This document shows, one piece after another, positions 9,417 to 20,435 of a stretch of DNA of 64,000 nucleotides. Position 1 is the first letter of the stretch, and the number at the start of each line of letters is the position of its first letter. The notes under the pieces were generated by a model. It made no database searches, had not been told where the DNA came from, and was given only the letters and a program-made list of their open reading frames with translations. The translations under genes were made by a program, and so were the position numbers. Origin of the DNA: Pseudovirgaria hyperparasitica (lineage: Eukaryota; Ascomycota; Dothideomycetes; Acrospermales; Acrospermaceae); contig NW_022985550.1 in NCBI RefSeq assembly GCF_010093815.1, positions 1,811,074 through 1,875,073 of the forward strand, given 5' to 3'.

Positions 9417-12400
9417 CTACCACTCCAGGCCCTTCGCGCCTCCCTCCTCGGCATCTAGAGCCCCGTTCGCATCCACCCTCCGCACTTCCCCTTTCCCATC
9501 GGACAAATGGCTCGCATCACGCCCTTTGCGACCCTTCAACTCCATAGCCCTGAGCTTCCTATCCAGCTTCTCAAACTGTCCGGGCGTCTCATCATGCTTG
9601 ACCACCCACCGACTCGTGCCCAGCACGGCGTCCAGCTCAGACACAGGCGGCAGCTTGACATAGACCCAGCCATCAGCACGCGCCTCGACAGGGAACGAGG
9701 CAATATTGACGTCTGGATCGTTGGCACACGCGCCAGCGTTTGCGCCGGCGAGCTCGTAGTTGCGCTTGTGGTATGGGCATGATACCCAGAGCTTGTTCTG
9801 CGACAGGTCTTCGCCGATGAGGCCGTCGGAGAGCACGAAGGCGCGCTTGTGCGGGCACATTTGCTGGGTGCAGTAGTACTTGCCGCGGACTTTGAAGAGG
9901 GCGAGTTGGGTGTCGCCGCGCTTGACGGCCTGGCTGTCGCCGGTGGGGACGTCCTTGAAGGTGCTTGCTTGCAGGATGGGTTGCCAGGAGAGGGTGGTCC
10001 ATTTCGTGCCTTTGAAGTCTTCTTTGACGGACGCCGTGGGCCAGTTTGCCGGGCGTGTCTGGCCGCGCTCGGTGATGGGCTCGATGGTGTCGATTTGGGT
10101 GTCGGATGTGTTTGCGAATTGGCTGAAGAGTTTGCGGCGCTCGGGAGATTTGATGACTTCGGTCCATTCGCAGAAGAATGTGCCGACGAGATCGGCCATT
10201 TGCTGCTCGAGGTCGGCGGCGATGCCGAGTTTGTCTTCGAGGATGACTTCGCGGAGGTATGCGATGCCACCGGGGAGGTTCTCGATCCAGCGGGCTGTTC
10301 GCTGGAGTTTGTCGGCAGTGCGGATGTAGAAGGAGAGGTAGCGGTCGAGGATTGGGACGACGTCGTCTGGCGGAACGTCTTTGGCGAGGAGCTCTGAGTG
10401 CCTTGGTTTGGCGCCGCCGTTGCCGCCGACAAAGATGTTGAAGCCCTTTTCCGTGGCAATCAGGCCGAAGTCTTTGTTTTGAGCTTCGGCACACTCGCGT
10501 ACGCAGCCAGAAACACCGCCTTTGAACTTGTGCGGTCCTCGAATGGACTTGTAGCGCTCCTCAAGGCGGACGGCCATGCCAACTGAGTCGCCAATTCCGA
10601 AACGGCACCATGTTGTGCCGACGCAGGACTTGACGGTTCGTAGAGATTTCGCATATGCGTGGCCGGATTCCAGGCCACCGTTGACGAGATCCGTCCAAAT
10701 GTCGATGAGATCTTGTTTCTTGGCACCGAACATGTCGATACGTTGGCCACCAGTGATTTTGCAGTACAGGCCAAATTTCTTCGCTACTGTACCGATGACA
10801 ATGAGCTTTTCGGGTGTGATCTCACCACCAGCGACACGCGGCACCACGGAGAATGTGCCATTGCGCTGTATATTTGCCAGGAAGCGGTCGTTGGTGTCTT
10901 GGAGACCCCTTTGTTGCGAGTCCAGAATGTGCCTATTATAGAGGGATGCGGTGATGGAGCCGATAGCTGGTTTACACACCTCACAGCCAAGGGACTCGGC
11001 CTCTTTACCTGCATTCTTCATCACTTCCTCAAATGTTTCCAGTTTTTTCACATAGATGATGTTGAAAAGATCTGCGCGAGAGAATTCGAAATGAGGGCAG
11101 AGATGATTCTTGATCTCTTGGCCCATGGATGCCATGGTTTTGTTGAAGATCGTCTGGATAAGGGGCATACAGCCGCCGCAGCCAGTACCTGCTTTTGTAC
11201 AAGACTTGACATCTCCAATACTCTTACATGTCCCGTCCTTGACAGATGTGACAAGACTGCCTTTCGTGACGTTGTGACAAGAGCAAATCTGCGTGTCGTC
11301 GTCAAGGTCATCACCGCCGTCGTCTTTCTGTGATCCGATGATAAATTCGCTTGGTGGTACCTCAAGTGGCTTCTGGTTCTTGACGAATGGGACGAGCTTG
11401 ACGTAGTCTTTTGTGTCTCCAATCATCATACCGCCCAAGAGATATTTGCCGTCCATTGTAAATAGATATTTCTTATATACCTGTGTAAACGGATCCTTGT
11501 ATGTCAGTGCTTTCACTGGCGCAGGTGCTGGACCGTCTGTCAAAGCCTTCACACGGCTTTTTGCATCTATCGTGCCATCTTTTTTTCCAGCGCCGCGTGC
11601 AGTGGGCAGCTGCTTTGGACCATCCCGGTCAGCAAAGAAGTCTCCAAAGCTAGCAACTTCGACACCAAGCAACTTAAGCTTGGTACTGAGATCTGGACGT
11701 TTGAATTTGCGATATGCATGGTCTTTGGCTTGAGTCAGATTGAACGCAAGGACATCGGCCATTTCGATTCCAGGCGCTATCAAACCGAATGTTTGGTTCT
11801 CCCAGCTGGCACACTCGCCAATAGCGTAGATGTCTTCAACAGACGTCGACAAGTCTTCCTTGACTATGATACCACCGCCACGGTCAGCGCATTTGATGCC
11901 TGCTTGTCGAGCAAGCTCGTCACGGGCTTTAATACCAATCTATGCGCTTCGTCAGAAGGTATGATATGTGTAGATGCTGGTATAGACTTACTGCAAAGCA
12001 TATACACGCGCAGTCCATCCTCTCACCATCTTCAAACACCACACCCTTGACGAAGTTCTCCTCATCCGTCTCAATTTCTCCCACGCGCTTGCTGAGCAGC
12101 ACGTCGACACCTAATTGTCGTACCTGCTCTACCACCATACCGCCGGCATCACCATCCAGCTGTCTAGATAGAAGCCAGCGGTTGCGCTCAATCAGCTTGA
12201 CTTTCTCAAAATCTTCTAGATCCATCATCGCCTTTGCGGCCTCTAGACCCAATAGACCGCCGCCAACAACGGCACCCGTTTTGCCCCTGCGTGTTGCAGA
12301 GAACTCAATTAGCTTCTGCAGATCGTCAATCGTGCGATAGACAAAGACCCCTTTGGCGTCATGGCCAGGCGTGTGTCGTGGTAGCAGGGCATCCGAACCA

Positions 12401-12949
12401 GTGGCGAGTACAAGGATGTCGTACGGTACTATGAGATCTTTGGATGTAGTTACAGTTTTGGCGGCGCTGTCTATTGATGTGACGAGCTGGGATGTGTGGT
12501 ATGTAAGAGAGCCCTCTGGCATGCTCGAGTACTACTTGGATCAGTCAAACAACATGTAGTTGGATCTAATAGAAAGTTTGGACGCACCCATTCTCTTGGA
12601 TTCAGATACAAGTTTTCGACCTCACGATGCTGGAAGAAGCTCGTGAGACCAACCCGATTGTAGGCTAGATGTGGTTCTTCGCCGATGACTGTCACGTCGT
12701 ATTCGCGGCGCTTGACATCCAATTTAAGAAGCTTTTCTCTGCACAATGATTAGCGTCTGAATATGGTTGATGATACTTTGTGTTGCATGCGCACATGAAT
12801 GATATACCGACCATGCCCAGGCCGACTATCACCACTCTCTTCCTATGCGTCCCGTTGACGCTTTCCGGAATCTCGTCATTCTTTTCAAGTTCTGCAACTT
12901 TTTCTGGCAGCTTGTTCGCCTCGGCGTCGTTCCACTCTGCGTTGCTCAT
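9417..12949 (-). CDS. niiA: Nitrite reductase [NAD(P)H], siroheme/FAD/Fe-S
   Basis: Reduces nitrite to ammonium with six electrons from NAD(P)H in the cytosol, the second step of nitrate assimilation. Exons are 12795-12949, 12588-12738, 11992-12531 and 9417-11939, with introns of 56, 56 and 52 nt; the product is 1122 residues, close to the usual ~1100. Domains in order: FAD site ([10 protein letters not shown], ~40), NAD site ([14 protein letters not shown], ~187), BFD-like [2Fe-2S] domain (CSCHNVTKG...CGGC, ~501-539), ferredoxin-like half-domains, siroheme/[4Fe-4S] cysteines in CVGTTWC (721, 727) and CVREC (761, 765), and a C-terminal Rieske domain with CPH (977, 979) and CPYH (1003, 1006). 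About 70 residues follow the Rieske domain. The start is the ATG before SNAEWND; an in-frame ATG at 13013-13015 is an alternative. It lies downstream of niaD on the same strand. Confidence 0.95.
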
Positions 12950-13015
12950 ATCAATTGAGTATGGCGTATGTCCAAGCAATAAGCTTCTTCTGGGGAGCAC
13001 ACGATGGCTACTCAA

Positions 13016-13924
13016 TGTAAAGAGTGCAAAGCTCGGGATTACGCGAATGCCTCTTTGTCAAATCGTATATCCTTACTTGTTTGACCTATGCCTTGAACTA
13101 AAAAGCCGAAGTTCGAGCTTCCCCCAAAAAGTAAAGAGAAAGCAAGATAGAAAAGAGCAAAGAAAGCAACAAAGCGCAGCACGGCTAGCATACCAACAGC
13201 TTCAGGTGGTATGGATGGAGATGAAATGAAGAGAGTTCGATGGATGAACTTTCGGAGGCGAGAGTGTAGTGTATAGGTCTATTGACTGACGAGTACGCCT
13301 AGATACACAAAGGAGCTACAAGATGCCCATATGCACTTACCTAGGCAATCAGAAGATACACATAGAAGCCGTCTGTCCAACCGTCCAGTCCAGGAGCCCA
13401 TCCGCTCGAACCATAGCCGCTCGACGAATCTACGCAGCGGCATATCTCAGCAAGCAGGCTGAGCAGTCTGTCATGGCTAGAGCTCATAAAGCCGCGTAGC
13501 AGCACACTAGACATCTAGACAGGCGCCGCGGTGCTCGGAGAAGGTTGCATCGAAGCATGGGTCTCGACGATAGTGGACGTGTAGTGGGACCGATGACGCT
13601 TCTCATGCTTCTCCACGGCGCCACGAAGAGACGAGAAATGAGAGACTGATGAGCTGCAGCGGGAATTGCGTTTGGTGAAGACTGAAGAGTGGTAGTTGGG
13701 CAGAGATAACGGTCTCAGATAACGATATTACGCAAACAGGATTAGCGCTGCCAAGAGTACAAGTTTAGGGCGATAGATAACGAACGGGATAGTCTGCCTG
13801 CGCCCGGCTGAGATCGACGGAGAAAGACTCCGGCAAGCACTCCGGCACGCACGTGACTCTGGGTAATTTTCAGAAGGTATGGTATCAGACCTAAGTGGTC
13901 AGGGGTAATTAACAGATTCGAGAT
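13016..13924. other. niaD-niiA intergenic region
   Basis: About 0.9 kb between niaD and niiA. It holds the niaD 3' UTR and the niiA promoter. No gene is seen. Confidence 0.6.
13704..13780. promoter_or_regulatory. Cluster of GATA-factor sites upstream of niiA
   Basis: Four HGATAR matches lie within 77 bp: AGATAA at 13704-13709 and 13717-13722, CGATAG at 13771-13776 and AGATAA at 13775-13780, the last two overlapping. HGATAR is the known core for the nitrogen-regulatory GATA activator (AreA/Nit2). The cluster is ~755-830 bp upstream of the niiA start. Regulation by that factor is inferred from the motif and from the gene. Confidence 0.55.
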
Positions 13925-16774
13925 CTAGAAAAAAAGTAGGTCATCGTCTCGCCACCCCAGGTCCTCAACAAGGATCTTATGACAGCTCTTCTCAAGCGCC
14001 TCTGGCCCGCAGAGGAGAACCATTACTCCCTCTTCTCGTGTACCCGCATGCTCTTTCAGTAGTGGTGCAGCGATACGTCCTCGAAGCCCAGTCCAGTCGT
14101 CAGGTCCTTGGGTAAGAGTATACAGCAGCTTGCAGCGATCGTCGTTGCCCAGTGCCAACTGATCCAGGTCGTCTTTGCAGAGGATATCTTCCACAAGCCT
14201 GTTCCCGTCCAAAACTACACACTTCGTTGGATCCCCCTTGTCTTTCATGACTGCGCGGAAGATTTGGTAGATTGGTGTGATTCCACTGCCACCACTGATC
14301 ATAATGAACTTCTTGATGTGTCGTTTGGCGTTGTTCACCGCGCACTCGCCTCGCCCAAGGTATTCAAACTTGCCGATCGGGCCTTTGAAATCGACGAAGT
14401 GGCCGATCGGCAGAGCGTCCATGGCTTTGGTCATTTTACCGCCAGCTTTCTCCTTTGTGTCAAAGTAGACTTTAACAAGAACGTCCATGTATCCTTTGCT
14501 GGTCGTCTCTGAGATTGGTGTGTAACTTCGGATGATTGCTTCACGTGTGACTGGATCGCGAAGCCGGATCATCAGATGCTGCCCAGTGGGTAGGCCGAGA
14601 CCTTGCTCGTCATGATCGAGCTTAAATGTAAATATCCGCGTGTCCCAAGAGACAGTAGTTTTCTTGCTCAAGATGGCCTTGCTCCATGATCGAGATGTCA
14701 GGAATGTAGCACGAGGCTCACTTGATTCAGGGGCTTGGACTTCGCCCTCGCTCAAGACTTTACGGGAGGCTTTGTCCAGCGAGCCGATGTGGTAGTCTGG
14801 CATCATGGCTTTAGCAGTCTCGCTATCTGTAAATGTGTTAGTGCCGGAATGGAATGTTTGCACCTTGGAACACTCACGGATTGCCATAAATTCGTCCGTC
14901 GCATCCATGCCGGCGGCAGATATAATGCTCTGTGCGCCACCTGGATGCCCTTCCAAAAACGCCGTGCCATCATATACCTCGCCATTGACAACGAACCATG
15001 GCTCTTCAGGTCTATCATGCTTTCGCAGCTCATCTATTGTTATCTGCTTGTTGATCTTGTCGTTTGTCATTTTGACTTCCGCCGCCTCTTCATTGATCAC
15101 ATTCTCGGCGTCTTCTCCGCCTAACTTCTCTCCCCAATATCCATTCGTGAGGTTTCCACCGGACTTTTTGACCCTTTCCATCCATCCTCCGGCGATCAGG
15201 GCCGGCTGTGTTGGATGCTCAAAGCGGAGATAGTCACCTTCGTGGTGGACAGCGACTCTGAACCAAGGGTTGTTCATCATGCCAAGAACTGACCAGTACA
15301 TATCTCGTGGTTGTAGATTCATACTTTCATCCATACCACGGACTATGATATCATTTGCACCCTTGAGTTCGTTGACAGGGATATCAAGATGCCAGAAGCA
15401 CCAACAAAAGCTCGCTTCACGCCACCACATATCCAACTTTCCACCATATAGCTCTTGGTCTGGCGCTTCTCTGTACTTGTCTTCTGCATATTCGATATTC
15501 GACAATCTCCACGTCTTTCCTTTGTCAATTGAGATCTCAACGCTGGTCACTCGTCGACCTCCACCACCATATGCGTACCCTTTTACACGGTAGTTCTCCG
15601 GCGCACCGACAGTACACAGCTGCTCCTCATGCGCCGGATATGCGATTGCAGAATTGGTGCTGAGATCGTAAATGGCGTAGCGCTCATCTGTCCACCACTC
15701 GGGCTTGTTGGCTGATTCTTCAGGCGAGACCATGGTCCTGGTATGGTCAATATTGGCCTTAACGTAGATTGTAAGGATGCCCACTTACGGCAGCACTCTG
15801 TTGTCATAGATATGGTACCAGTTATCACTTGGTGCTTCGGCGAGAATGAGCTTCTTGAGCCACTTGACACTTCTACCTCCGATCTGACCAGGTATCACAA
15901 CCCGTAGCGGCTTGCCATGATCCGGTCGCAACATTTCGCCGTTCATCTTATGAGCAAGCATCATACCCCTGTTAGGATCCATAGCCCAATTGAGCTTGAC
16001 TGAGGTCCCGTAATAGCCATTAGGCTACCAGAGTCAGCATTAGAAGAGATAGATGTAGGTGTATGAACGTACTAGCTTGTCAGCGCCCTCCATGCATACA
16101 TACTTTGCTGCACGCCTTGGGCATGCTTTACGGAGGACGTCTCCCAAAACCACCCCCGTCCAGAGCGCAGTTGAAACACCAGCAGCACCCCATGAGAAGC
16201 CTTTGGTCTTGCGGACGACGTTCTGCTCCTTGCGTCGGTTACCAGCACAAACGAGAGTGATTGGATATGTTTTCTGCTCGTATTCTGCGATAAGGTCTTT
16301 CAGAGTGATTCTAAGCGGCTTATCCACGAGTCTAGACGGGATGTCAGTATAGCAATAAAGGTATATAGAAATGACTAATTACCCTTCAACAGAGAACTCC
16401 CAGTCAGGGATGTCTTCATCTCTAACCTCGGGCACATGGCCGTGATTGCGCACGTAGAAGAGGTCGGGACTGGTAAGAAACCCCTCATTATACAGATCCG
16501 ACAAAGGAGCCTCGACATTAAAGGGATGTACACCAGTCAGTCGTATCAGGCGTGGATCTCGAGGCACATGAGAGTCCGGAGTCTTGAGATCGACGTCGAG
16601 TACTGAAGGAAGCGTAGTAGGTGGTGGTAGAGGAAAGTCATACTCGTCAAGAGGAACTTCTACAGGCTCTGGAGTAGAACGTCTTGATCTTTCACCGGCT
16701 TCTGTGGCAGGAGGGGACGGCGGTAGATGAGCTGCATGAATAGGCGCCTTTTCGTCAATTATCACATTTCCCAT
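13925..16774 (-). CDS. niaD: Nitrate reductase [NADPH], Mo-cofactor/heme/FAD
   Basis: Reduces nitrate to nitrite with NADPH in the cytosol. Exons are 16383-16774, 16073-16331, 15789-16024, 14878-15737 and 13925-14826, with introns of 51, 48, 51 and 51 nt. The product is 882 residues, against 873 in Aspergillus nidulans. Domains in order: Mo-molybdopterin domain with its ligand Cys near residue 159 (LVCAGNRRKEQ) and GFSWGAAGVSTALWTGV; the Mo-Co dimerisation domain (YGGGGRRVTSVEIS); cytochrome b5 with heme ligands His560 (HPGG) and His583 (IHSETAKAMM, formed across the last intron); FAD domain with RSYTPIS; and NADPH domain with GGSGITP and LLCGPEAL, ending in LLFF. The first ~75 residues are acidic and proline-rich. 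Intron positions agree exactly with conserved motifs on both sides. It sits upstream of niiA on the same strand. Confidence 0.96.
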
Positions 16775-16855
16775 GACGGATTGAGAAGCAGTATCAGATA
16801 TGGAATCAAATGGTCACCAGAACTAAGGTCAAACTTGCATAAACATGTAGACACG

Positions 16856-16934
16856 AGATAACACCAAAGATGAGGGATATAGATAGGGAGATTGTACAAG
16901 CAAGTCCCAACAGCCATCAGATGAGAACTGATAA
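16856..16934. promoter_or_regulatory. Cluster of GATA-factor sites upstream of niaD
   Basis: Three HGATAR matches lie within 79 bp: AGATAA at 16856-16861, AGATAG at 16881-16886 and TGATAA at 16929-16934. They are ~80-160 bp upstream of the niaD start, a plausible distance for an AreA/Nit2-type activator. I found no exact CTCCGHGG pathway-factor (NirA) octamer beside them. Confidence 0.55.
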
Positions 16935-18534
16935 TGTGACATCGGACAGAGGCGAAGAGTTCCATGCTAAGAGCCGGCAATATCATGTATTTGCGTTTCG
17001 TCATCGTCTTCGCAAGACTCCCCGGAGAAAGCGTAACTGTAGCGGGACCTAGACCTGATCATGGCTTTAGCCAGGGACGGCGCTGAGCAGCGCGTCAGTA
17101 AGCTCAAATGGGCGGGTAACGTTCCGATAGAGATGTACGAAGATCGGTCGATGCGTGACCGTCGACGATAGCGTGGTCAGACAGCGGTCGAGAAGGCGGA
17201 CGGACGGGATTGCGATGGGCAAGAGGTGGGCGTGTGCGCGGAAGAGAGAGAGTGTGAGTGTATTATGGACATGAAAGGATTCCTTATCAAGGCCCAGCCA
17301 CAATGAATGCTCACTCACTCGCTTGTCAAAATGCTTGTTTCCTCCCTGGCTGCTTGGCGGTGCTTTGGGGCGTTGGGGGCTCGGTGATAAGCAGAAGGAG
17401 CTACCTCGGTGGCTTGAAAGAGCGACGGATGCGCGGGTGGGCCCGCTAAAGTCCAGGGATCAGCAGCATGGCAAATCATGGAGTCTAGCCTGGCATGTTT
17501 CTCCGTTGTTCTCATACAAATATACATCCATCTCCGAACAGACACTGCGTCATTACGTCGATTTGACCACCTATCCAACTGTGAAAACCGACTTTCGCCC
17601 GGTTGGCCATGTTTCCAGACGACGTAGAGTCAGAAAGAAATTGCGATATGTTGTGCTTGATATAGAGTATCTAGTTATAGGCAACATCTCAATTCAACAG
17701 TTCATAGCTTAAGCATACCAACACTGACTATACCCATACCATTGATTTTCGAAATAACACACTTATCGCACGATATTTACATGTAGTAGTTCCTAGATCC
17801 GAGTAACGCTGAGCTTAATGCACTAATAACAGCTTTACTGTTACCGTTTACTCTCGACTTTCTACACTTGATACTTGAACTAAGCTTTATCTAGTAGCCA
17901 GAGTTGACTAATGTTAGAGTAGGTATACTAATATTATATATACTATCACCGTTAACTCTCGATTTTCTACACTAAATACTTAAACTAAGCTTTATCTAGT
18001 AGCTAGAGTTAACTGAATCTCTAATGGATATACTCAATCTATACCTCCTATGGCTGTTGTTTATGTAGATATTCTACTTAATAGATTATTATAAGACTGT
18101 TAAGTAGCTATAAACGAATAAAAGTGGAGCTACCTATAATAATATAATCTCAAATGACCCTACTAATTCTACATATGCTTGTATCTCGTTATCTATTTCA
18201 AAGGTAACTAATAGCTAGAATCATCTAATTCATAGATATACTACGTATTAATGGATGCTTCCCAACAACGAATTCATTTAAGCCACTCCTTGGAACACGT
18301 ACTACAGCTATTTCCGAGTGATTGATCCATACTATCATAGTCTGTATATGCTATTTCAGAGCGTTTCAGGTGAAGGGAACCACGAAGAATGCCGTATTGT
18401 TTACGGGATCACGCTTATTCACCGCTCTGTTTTCACTATAATCATGGTCACGTCATCACATTTCACATTTATGACACCCAGAAAACTCGCTTTTATTGTC
18501 TTCTTCTAACTTCCAAGTGGTGTCTCTCCAAGGT
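16935..18534. other. Intergenic region with AT-rich core
   Basis: This stretch lies between niaD and the F-box-like gene. Bases 17640-18260 are strongly AT-rich and hold the duplicated segment listed separately. I see no gene. Confidence 0.5.
17843..18015. repeat. Diverged 68-bp direct duplication in AT-rich DNA (RIP-like)
   Basis: Copies lie at 17843-17910 and 17948-18015. They share long identical blocks such as actaagctttatctagtag. I count eight differences; five are C-to-T or G-to-A in the second copy, and four of those five are in CpA/TpG context. That bias is the mark of repeat-induced point mutation in ascomycetes. The parent element cannot be identified. Confidence 0.6.
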
Positions 18535-20155
18535 CTATCCTCTGCCCACCGCCTCCACGAACCATTGCGGCACCTCTTGGTCCGCAATGATTGCCGTGAG
18601 CCCCGCCGCCTCAATGGCCACCCGCGCCGCCTTCAGCCTGTTGAGGGGGTGTTGGTCTGCAAGCTCCCCCAGGTACGCCTGGTTAACCAAGTCGAAAGCA
18701 TCGACATGGAAGGATACCATGCAGGCCGTGTCGTATCGGAGTTCAATGAACTCCAAGGACAACTCCTCAACAGACTTCAGGCGCGCTACCTCCAGCGCCG
18801 TGGCAGTGAGCCAGTCAAGCTCTACCTGCTCAAGCCCCCACGACCGCTGGTACCTGCTCTTCGCCGTATACTCCCCATCCCTGGGGGCGGCATCCCCCGT
18901 GTTGGAAAGCTTGTTGAGGTCCAGGACAAGCCTCCGAAGTGCCTTTGGGAGGCACTGTCCCAATTGCTTGGGCCGGATGTGGAAGCTTATCTGCAGCTCT
19001 TCAAGGCTTGTGAAGTCGCTGACGTCGAGCCTGTCCCCGGGCAACGCATCTCCAAAGTCTAAGATGCAGAGAGAGCGGAGTGTTGCCCGGAAAGGCAGCA
19101 AGACAGTCCGCAGGGCAGAATAGGACCAGTGGCAGGAGGGTGGTGTAGAGTGCCCTACTGGGCAGTTCATTCGTAGACTGAATGCTTGCAGGCTGGTCGA
19201 CAATCGTACAAACTTAGCGACATCTCTACACTCTGGCCAGTTATTCACTCTCTCGATGTGTAGCTCTCTGAATGCCTCTGGCCGATTGCCCTTCTGCGAG
19301 AACCACGTATTAGCATAGCTTCCAGGGCGTATAGTAAGTGCTAGTAAGATGTAGCAATGAGATTACAATAGGGATACTTACTGCTGCCTTGAATGGGGTG
19401 GGCGGAGCAACACCACGAAGAGGTTTCAAAGGTAACTTCCCGTGACCATCAAAACCGATGCTCAACTTGCGACATGTGTGACCCTTTCTGAAGACCACAC
19501 CGGCTTCGTCGAAATTGGCGCGGAATAATGACAATTCCTCCAGCACAGGAAGCACAGGTAGCTCTTCTGCAAAGTTCTGATCGATTTTCGTTAGGGTGAG
19601 AGACTTTAGGTTGGCGAACAGGGGCTTCTGATCGAACTGCAATAGTTCTAGTGACGCATAATTCCTGAATTCCACTGTCAAGGAGCGGCAGTATTGCATG
19701 AGTGCCCGATTGCTGCGTATAGCGCGACGGTACTGCAAGAAGGGGCCTCGTTCGTAGAAATCGTTCTGGACAATGATTGAACCTTCGCAGTCTTCGTAGC
19801 GGGTTTTGGATAACATGAGGGTTCTGATATCTGAATATAGGAACTTCAAAAAGACTGAGTAGAAAAGGCGGCAAACACGAGTAAGTGTGAGTGCTACGTG
19901 TTGGTCATGCGAATGAATGCAGTCTTTGCATCTCGCAGGGCACTCCCTTTCCCTGTGGCCAGGGGATGTAATGATCTTCCAGTGATTACATCCTCCCGTT
20001 CTCGTCTCGGCGTGTATATGATCTGGATTCTGTTCGTAGTTGCTTTCACAGTGGATACCCGTGAGTAGTGGATAGAGAAGCTCAAGGAGTTCTGTAGGAA
20101 AGCTCAGGATGCGTGGCGACGCAACTGTCTTCTGCGGTGACAAAGTGCTAGACAT
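18535..20155 (-). CDS. F-box-like / leucine-rich fungal protein
   Basis: Exons are 19382-20155 and 18535-19293, with an 88-nt phase-0 intron; the product is 510 residues. Residues ~17-33 (LSFPTELLELLYPLLT) resemble the start of an F-box, the Skp1-binding helix pair of SCF substrate receptors. A cysteine/histidine patch follows (CNHW, CPARCKDCIHSHDQH). Then come leucine-rich segments such as LFANLKSLTLTKID, LPVLEELSLFRANFDEAG and FTSLEELQISFHIRP, irregular LRR-like units spaced ~25-60 residues apart. This layout is common in the large fungal F-box families, where targets are mostly unknown. The F-box match is partial, so the role as a ubiquitin-ligase adaptor is inferred. Confidence 0.72.
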
Positions 20156-20435
20156 TTTTGGATAAGCAATGATGAGAAAGATGTGGTTGTAGAATTGTTC
20201 GCTGGCCAGGTTTGTGGGTGCAGAGAGGAAGCTGAGATCGTGAGTTCTGGCACAAGATAAATATCAACAACGCACGAGCCCCCTGGGCCCTGACAAGGCA
20301 AGCAAACACAGCCATTAGACCCGGTGAAATCCCTCCAATGGAGAGCCGAGATAGACTGCTGTACCATTCACTTGCAAGGGAAAATCAAAGTCACCTGGAT
20401 ATTGAGTTGTACCTATTGTCCTACTTCAGTTCCTT

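Noticed and set aside
9536-10494. Long Ser/Arg/Pro-rich reading frames overlapping the niiA C-terminus
   Set aside because: They are other-frame shadows of the GC-rich nitrite reductase exon, with no family features.
16981-17050. NirA/Nit4 binding site near ctccccggag
   Set aside because: It does not match CTCCGHGG or TCCGCGGA on either strand.
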